Assembly (NCBI RefSeq): GCF_000177675.1
Contig: NZ_ADGX01000030.1
Location: 1 to 64,000, forward strand
Source: Parafrankia sp. EUN1f
Lineage (GTDB): Bacteria; Actinomycetota; Actinomycetes; Frankiales; Frankiaceae
DNA: 64,000 nt
Direction: 5' to 3'
Part shown: piece by piece, positions 61,527 to 64,000 of the stretch
Position numbering within the stretch: the first letter of the stretch is position 1
How the letters are laid out: the number at the start of each line of letters is the position of its first letter
Made by a program: the position numbers and the translations under genes
The notes under the pieces: generated by a model
The model's database searches: none
Told to the model about the DNA's origin: nothing
The model's input: the letters and a program-made list of their open reading frames with translations, nothing else

Positions 61527-62174
61527 ATGAAGTACGAGATCGACATGACCGACTTCCGCGAGGCGCTCGCCGAGCTGTCCGAGACCCTGAATCACCTGTG
61601 GGGCGGGCAGGCAGTCGAGCCGGGCTCCCGGGTCCGGCGTGCTACCGACTCCCGGTGGGCCGGCAACCGGCGACCCGACACGGCGCTCGACCGTGCGGAG
61701 CAGAAGGTGCGGGACGAGTTCGACGCGATGGTCCAGTTCGTGATCGTCCGGTCCGAGGTCGACTACACCGACGCATCCGTCACCGCGGCTACCCAGCTCG
61801 TGGTGGGCCACGTCCGCCGGATCTACGGCGAGGCGATCGCCACGTTCGTCACGACTGACCCGGTGACCTGGGCGGCCATGACCGACCCGGCTACCGCTGC
61901 GCCGCGCGCCAGTGCGCGCCCCGCCCCCGGGGGCCCGTCGCTGCCCCCCGGAGCGCCGTCCGTGACCGCGCGCCCCGCTCCCGCCCCGACACCCAGGCCC
62001 AAGCCCAGCCGCCTCGGCGAAGCGCCCCGATGTGGTTCGTCGATGAGCACGGACGTCGTACTCCGGTCAACGCCGAAGCTGGGCGGCCGGTCGACACCCC
62101 CGGACCGGTCGGACCGGTGTTCTCGAACTGCGTCAGTCGGCTGGACGCGCACGCCAAGGCATACCGGGCGCTGA
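61527..62174 (+). CDS. Unknown mobile-element protein, C-terminal end uncertain
   Basis: The first 115 residues (YEIDMTDFREALAELSETLNH, EQKVRDEFDAMVQFVIV, VTAATQLVVGHVRRIYGEAI) are clearly coding and start at ATG 61527 with AGGAG ten bases upstream. A Pro/Ala-rich linker follows. The last 45 residues overlap the next ORF in another frame and have poor composition, so the gene may end by frameshifting into that ORF, or the overlap may be real. No family recognised. Confidence 0.6.
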   Translation: MKYEIDMTDFREALAELSETLNHLWGGQAVEPGSRVRRATDSRWAGNRRPDTALDRAEQKVRDEFDAMVQFVIVRSEVDYTDASVTAATQLVVGHVRRIYGEAIATFVTTDPVTWAAMTDPATAAPRASARPAPGGPSLPPGAPSVTARPAPAPTPRPKPSRLGEAPRCGSSMSTDVVLRSTPKLGGRSTPPDRSDRCSRTASVGWTRTPRHTGR

Positions 62175-62305
62175 ACGGGTTCGTCGCCGAGCGGCAGAGC
62201 CGGGCGTTCGCGGGAGACCTGGCGGCTTGCGCCGAGATCATCGACGCCCGCAACGCGGTGTGGGCGCTCCTGGACGTCGCCGAGGGCCAGCCTCGTTCGG
62301 CCTGA
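62030..62305 (+). CDS. Unknown ORF overlapping the previous gene
   Basis: 91 residues from ATG 62030, with good codon bias (WFVDEHGRRTPVNAEAG, LDAHAKAYRALNGFVAERQS, DARNAVWALLDVAEG). There is no ribosome site before the ATG, and 145 bases overlap the preceding frame. It may be a continuation of the preceding protein after a shift of frame near 62025, or a separate gene translated by coupling. Function unknown. Confidence 0.5.
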   Translation: MWFVDEHGRRTPVNAEAGRPVDTPGPVGPVFSNCVSRLDAHAKAYRALNGFVAERQSRAFAGDLAACAEIIDARNAVWALLDVAEGQPRSA

Positions 62306-62384
62306 CGCAAGCGGCGCCGGTCGAGGACTCGACCCCCGACCGGCGCCCAGGCCGAGACCCCTTACCGCAGATAAGGAAGCCCCG

Positions 62385-63410
62385 ATGTTCAAGCGAAGCA
62401 TAAGGCAGACCGAGCAGGTACCCCACACGATCGACGGGGTCACGGTCATGATCGACAAGACCCGCGACGTCCCGCGACCCCCGGTCGACTGGGACACCCG
62501 GGTGACCGTGTTCGGCCTGGTCGTCGCGCTGACCCTGACCTGCGCATCGGTCCTGTGGTCGACCTGGGCGATCGGCCAGCTCCTACACGGCGGTATCGGG
62601 TTCGTCGCTGCCGGGATCTTCGACGCGGCGTGGCTGTTGTGCCTGCTGATGGAATGGCTCGCCCGGTGGGAACCCGCGAAGCGCGCGCGGCCGAAACGAG
62701 CCGGCTGGGCGCTGCTCGCCGCGACCATGGTCTTCATCGGCTGGCACGGGGTCGAGTCCGGGTCGCTCGGGATGGCGGTCGCAGGAGCGGCGGTCTCGAT
62801 GTTCGCCAAGGTCCTGTGGCTGAACATGATGTCGTTCGTCAACCGCGACCTGAGTCCGGATGACCTCGCGTGGGTGCGCGGTCGGATCTCCCAGGCAAAC
62901 GCGCTCCTCGCGGTCGCGCAGGTTGAACGGCGGGTGGCGCGGCTGACCGGTCAGGCTCAACTCACGGTCGGTCGACCGGTCGCGACCGACCAGGCTGACC
63001 GGTCGACCGACCAGCGACCGACCGCGACCACGACCGACCGACCGGCGACCGGTCACGACCAACCGGCGTTGGTCACTGCCGCGGAGACCCTTCCGTCCGC
63101 GCCTGGGGCCAGCGGCCCAGCTCCGGCCAGCGAGGTTCTCCCTGTGGCTTCGAGGGGCCACAGCGAGGCCACGGCGGACCGCTCCGCTCCGGTGACCGTG
63201 GCGACCGCCCCGCCGGTCGGATATGGGTTCGTGCCGGTCGCGACCGACCGACCGACGACCACGACCGGTCAGACCGACCGACCGGCGGTCGCGACCAGCC
63301 ACGCGACCAACCATTGCCCCGGGTGCGGTCAGGACCAGGCGACCGACCGACCGTGCTCAGAACGGTGCCGGTCGCGGGTGCGCCGTCGAGCGAAGACGGG
63401 TGTGTCGTAG
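62385..63410 (+). CDS. SpdB-like plasmid/AICE spread protein
   Basis: 341 residues with AAGGA eight bases before ATG 62385. Four hydrophobic segments (VTVFGLVVALTLTCASVLW, GIGFVAAGIFDAAWLLCLL, ALLAATMVFIGW and MAVAGAAVSMFAKVLWL) resemble SpdB proteins of Streptomyces plasmids, which help spread DNA between hyphal compartments with TraB. The long C-terminus repeats Thr-Asp-Arg-Pro units and ends in a C4 zinc-ribbon-like motif (CPGCGQ and CSERC). The repeats at DNA level are GACCGACC arrays. Confidence 0.8.
   Translation: MFKRSIRQTEQVPHTIDGVTVMIDKTRDVPRPPVDWDTRVTVFGLVVALTLTCASVLWSTWAIGQLLHGGIGFVAAGIFDAAWLLCLLMEWLARWEPAKRARPKRAGWALLAATMVFIGWHGVESGSLGMAVAGAAVSMFAKVLWLNMMSFVNRDLSPDDLAWVRGRISQANALLAVAQVERRVARLTGQAQLTVGRPVATDQADRSTDQRPTATTTDRPATGHDQPALVTAAETLPSAPGASGPAPASEVLPVASRGHSEATADRSAPVTVATAPPVGYGFVPVATDRPTTTTGQTDRPAVATSHATNHCPGCGQDQATDRPCSERCRSRVRRRAKTGVS
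62970..63372 (+). repeat. GACCGACC array within the spread gene
   Basis: Eleven copies of the octamer GACCGACC in the same orientation and one in reverse lie within about 400 bases of coding sequence. They encode the Asp-Arg-Pro/Thr-Asp repeats. Directional octamers are what TraB-type translocases recognise in actinomycete plasmids, so a DNA-level role is possible. Confidence 0.6.
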
Positions 63411-63494
63411 TCGTCGACCGGTAGGGACGGGCGCGCCCTTCACGGACCGTTGTTTGCCCAAGCGGACGCCCCGCGGTAAGGGAGCCCTTCTGGA

Positions 63495-63725
63495 CTACCC
63501 GCCGAGATGGTCACGATGGGGTCTGTGCGAATACCGTTTTTTTGATAAAGCACCGCCCCAACACAGGCCCGCAGCGGCCAACGCGGCGGTCGCCAGGAAC
63601 AGGAACTGAGTCGGTGAAGGCATCGAGTCGTAGCCCGCGCAGCCGCCAGCGACGGTCGCGACCACGGTCAAAAGGGCCTGTACAGGGACACCCGGACCGC
63701 CGTTCGGTCTCCGGGATGCGCCCAT
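63495..63725 (-). CDS. Possible small membrane protein
   Basis: A minus-strand frame of up to 76 residues with two hydrophobic stretches (ALLTVVATVAGGCAGY and FLFLATAALAAAGLCWGGAL) and a basic end (SKKRYSHRPHR). No clear ribosome site or family. If it is not a gene, the 490 bases between the spread gene and the last ORF are non-coding and contain only a seven-T run at 63537-63543. Confidence 0.3.
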   Translation of the reverse strand: MGASRRPNGGPGVPVQALLTVVATVAGGCAGYDSMPSPTQFLFLATAALAAAGLCWGGALSKKRYSHRPHRDHLGG

Positions 63726-63901
63726 AGATCAACAGTACCTGGACTCTTCCGCGTCGGCCATAACCACCAGTGATGGAGACGGACCTCGACCCTGCGCCGC
63801 TCCGCAGCCACCCCGGAGCGGCCAGCGGTCGAAACCCGCTGTAGTCGCCCTAAGCTGCCCTCACCGTACGTGGTCGACATCCGACCCAAACAGGGGGGCA
63901 C

Positions 63902-64000
63902 GTGGACGAGATCGAGCAGGACGACAGCGACCAGGACAGCTACCTAGCCAAATCGGCAGGTGCCGGGCGCATCGGCAAGGCCGCGGAATACCTGGTCGCA
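63902..64000 (+). CDS. Start of a gene running off the right edge
   Basis: GTG 63902, preceded by GGGGGG about four bases upstream, opens a frame that stays open to the end. The 33 residues are acidic first (DEIEQDDSDQDSYLAK) and then GRIGKAAEYLVA, a start seen in PDDEXK-type nuclease domains of the group I intron endonuclease/NERD-like kind. The assignment is tentative because the catalytic residues lie beyond the window. Confidence 0.5.
   Translation, partial: MDEIEQDDSDQDSYLAKSAGAGRIGKAAEYLVA

Larger units (their letters stand above)
52472..64000. mobile_element. AICE-like integrative and conjugative element, left part
   Basis: The element begins where tadA homology ends and extends beyond the right edge. 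It carries a prim-pol/helicase replication gene, an iteron-rich region, an XRE regulator, small overlapping ORFs and an SpdB-like spread protein, the set typical of actinomycete integrative and conjugative elements with a RepPP-type replication protein. Leaderless-type promoters, palindromes and lower GC in the first 4 kb support foreign origin. Integrase, excisionase and TraB are not in the window, and no attachment core could be defined without the right end. Confidence 0.65.

Noticed and set aside
63668-63901. Minus-strand 77-codon frame near the right edge
   Set aside because: Arg-rich without motif and it overlaps the expected promoter of the gene at 63902.

Overview
The window looks like chromosome from a high-GC filamentous actinobacterium, most probably Frankia or a close relative. 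The basis is the very GC-rich codon use, radA-disA, a WhiB-like wblA beside a PonA2-type PBP and paired ArsA ATPases, and a MarP/nth/Crp block in the order known from Mycobacterium tuberculosis (Rv3670 to Rv3682) and Streptomyces. The species call is inference, because no rRNA is present.

Layout. 0-4 kb: a secreted lipoprotein, then radA-disA (recombination and c-di-AMP signalling). 4-9.3 kb: a large FAD/Fe-S oxidoreductase, a fumarylacetoacetase-fold hydratase and mutY. 9.4-15 kb: a phosphate-uptake operon pstS-pstC-pstA-pstB on the minus strand with a PHO-box-like repeat, followed by a response-regulator gene split by a frameshift near a (CCCCG)4 tract. 15.8-17.7 kb: a small unknown ORF and proS. 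18.6-22.8 kb: an aldehyde dehydrogenase facing an enoyl-CoA hydratase/SDR/zinc-dehydrogenase set. 23-27.3 kb: a CYTH protein, a VapC remnant beside a DUF433/PIN-like toxin-antitoxin pair, tRNA-Pro(CGG), a metallophosphoesterase and a secreted protein. 27.9-28.1 kb: an IS66-type transposase remnant. 28.4-37.7 kb: GatB/YqeY, PonA2-like PBP, wblA, two ArsA ATPases, DUF4177, RidA, NUDIX and MBL proteins. 38-49.5 kb: a giant class III cyclase/ATPase/TPR protein tail-to-tail with a Crp-family regulator, then nth, NUDIX, cupredoxin, marP, EphE-like hydrolase, holin-like protein and a degenerate Fic-fold protein.

50-52.5 kb holds the start of a Tad/Flp pilus locus, and both of its genes are broken: ssd by a frameshift, and tadA by an abrupt loss of homology just after its GEVRGAEV motif. 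From there to the right edge lies a mobile element resembling an actinomycete integrative and conjugative element (AICE). It has a prim-pol/helicase replication protein, an iteron-rich putative origin, an XRE regulator, small coupled ORFs and an SpdB-like spread protein. No integrase or TraB is in view, so the element continues beyond the window.

The most unusual material is in the first 5 kb of the element. Two consecutive transcription units with unrelated ORFs each have a TTTGACAT promoter. Each ORF stop codon is followed, one base later, by an ATG opening a near-identical 14-codon micropeptide (MAGLTR.GD..SGV), and then by a duplicated noncoding element containing 68 identical bases. An EAD-type conflict adaptor, a TPR protein and a DosR-like palindrome follow. 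Elsewhere, a dispersed family of hairpin repeats shows stem changes that preserve pairing.
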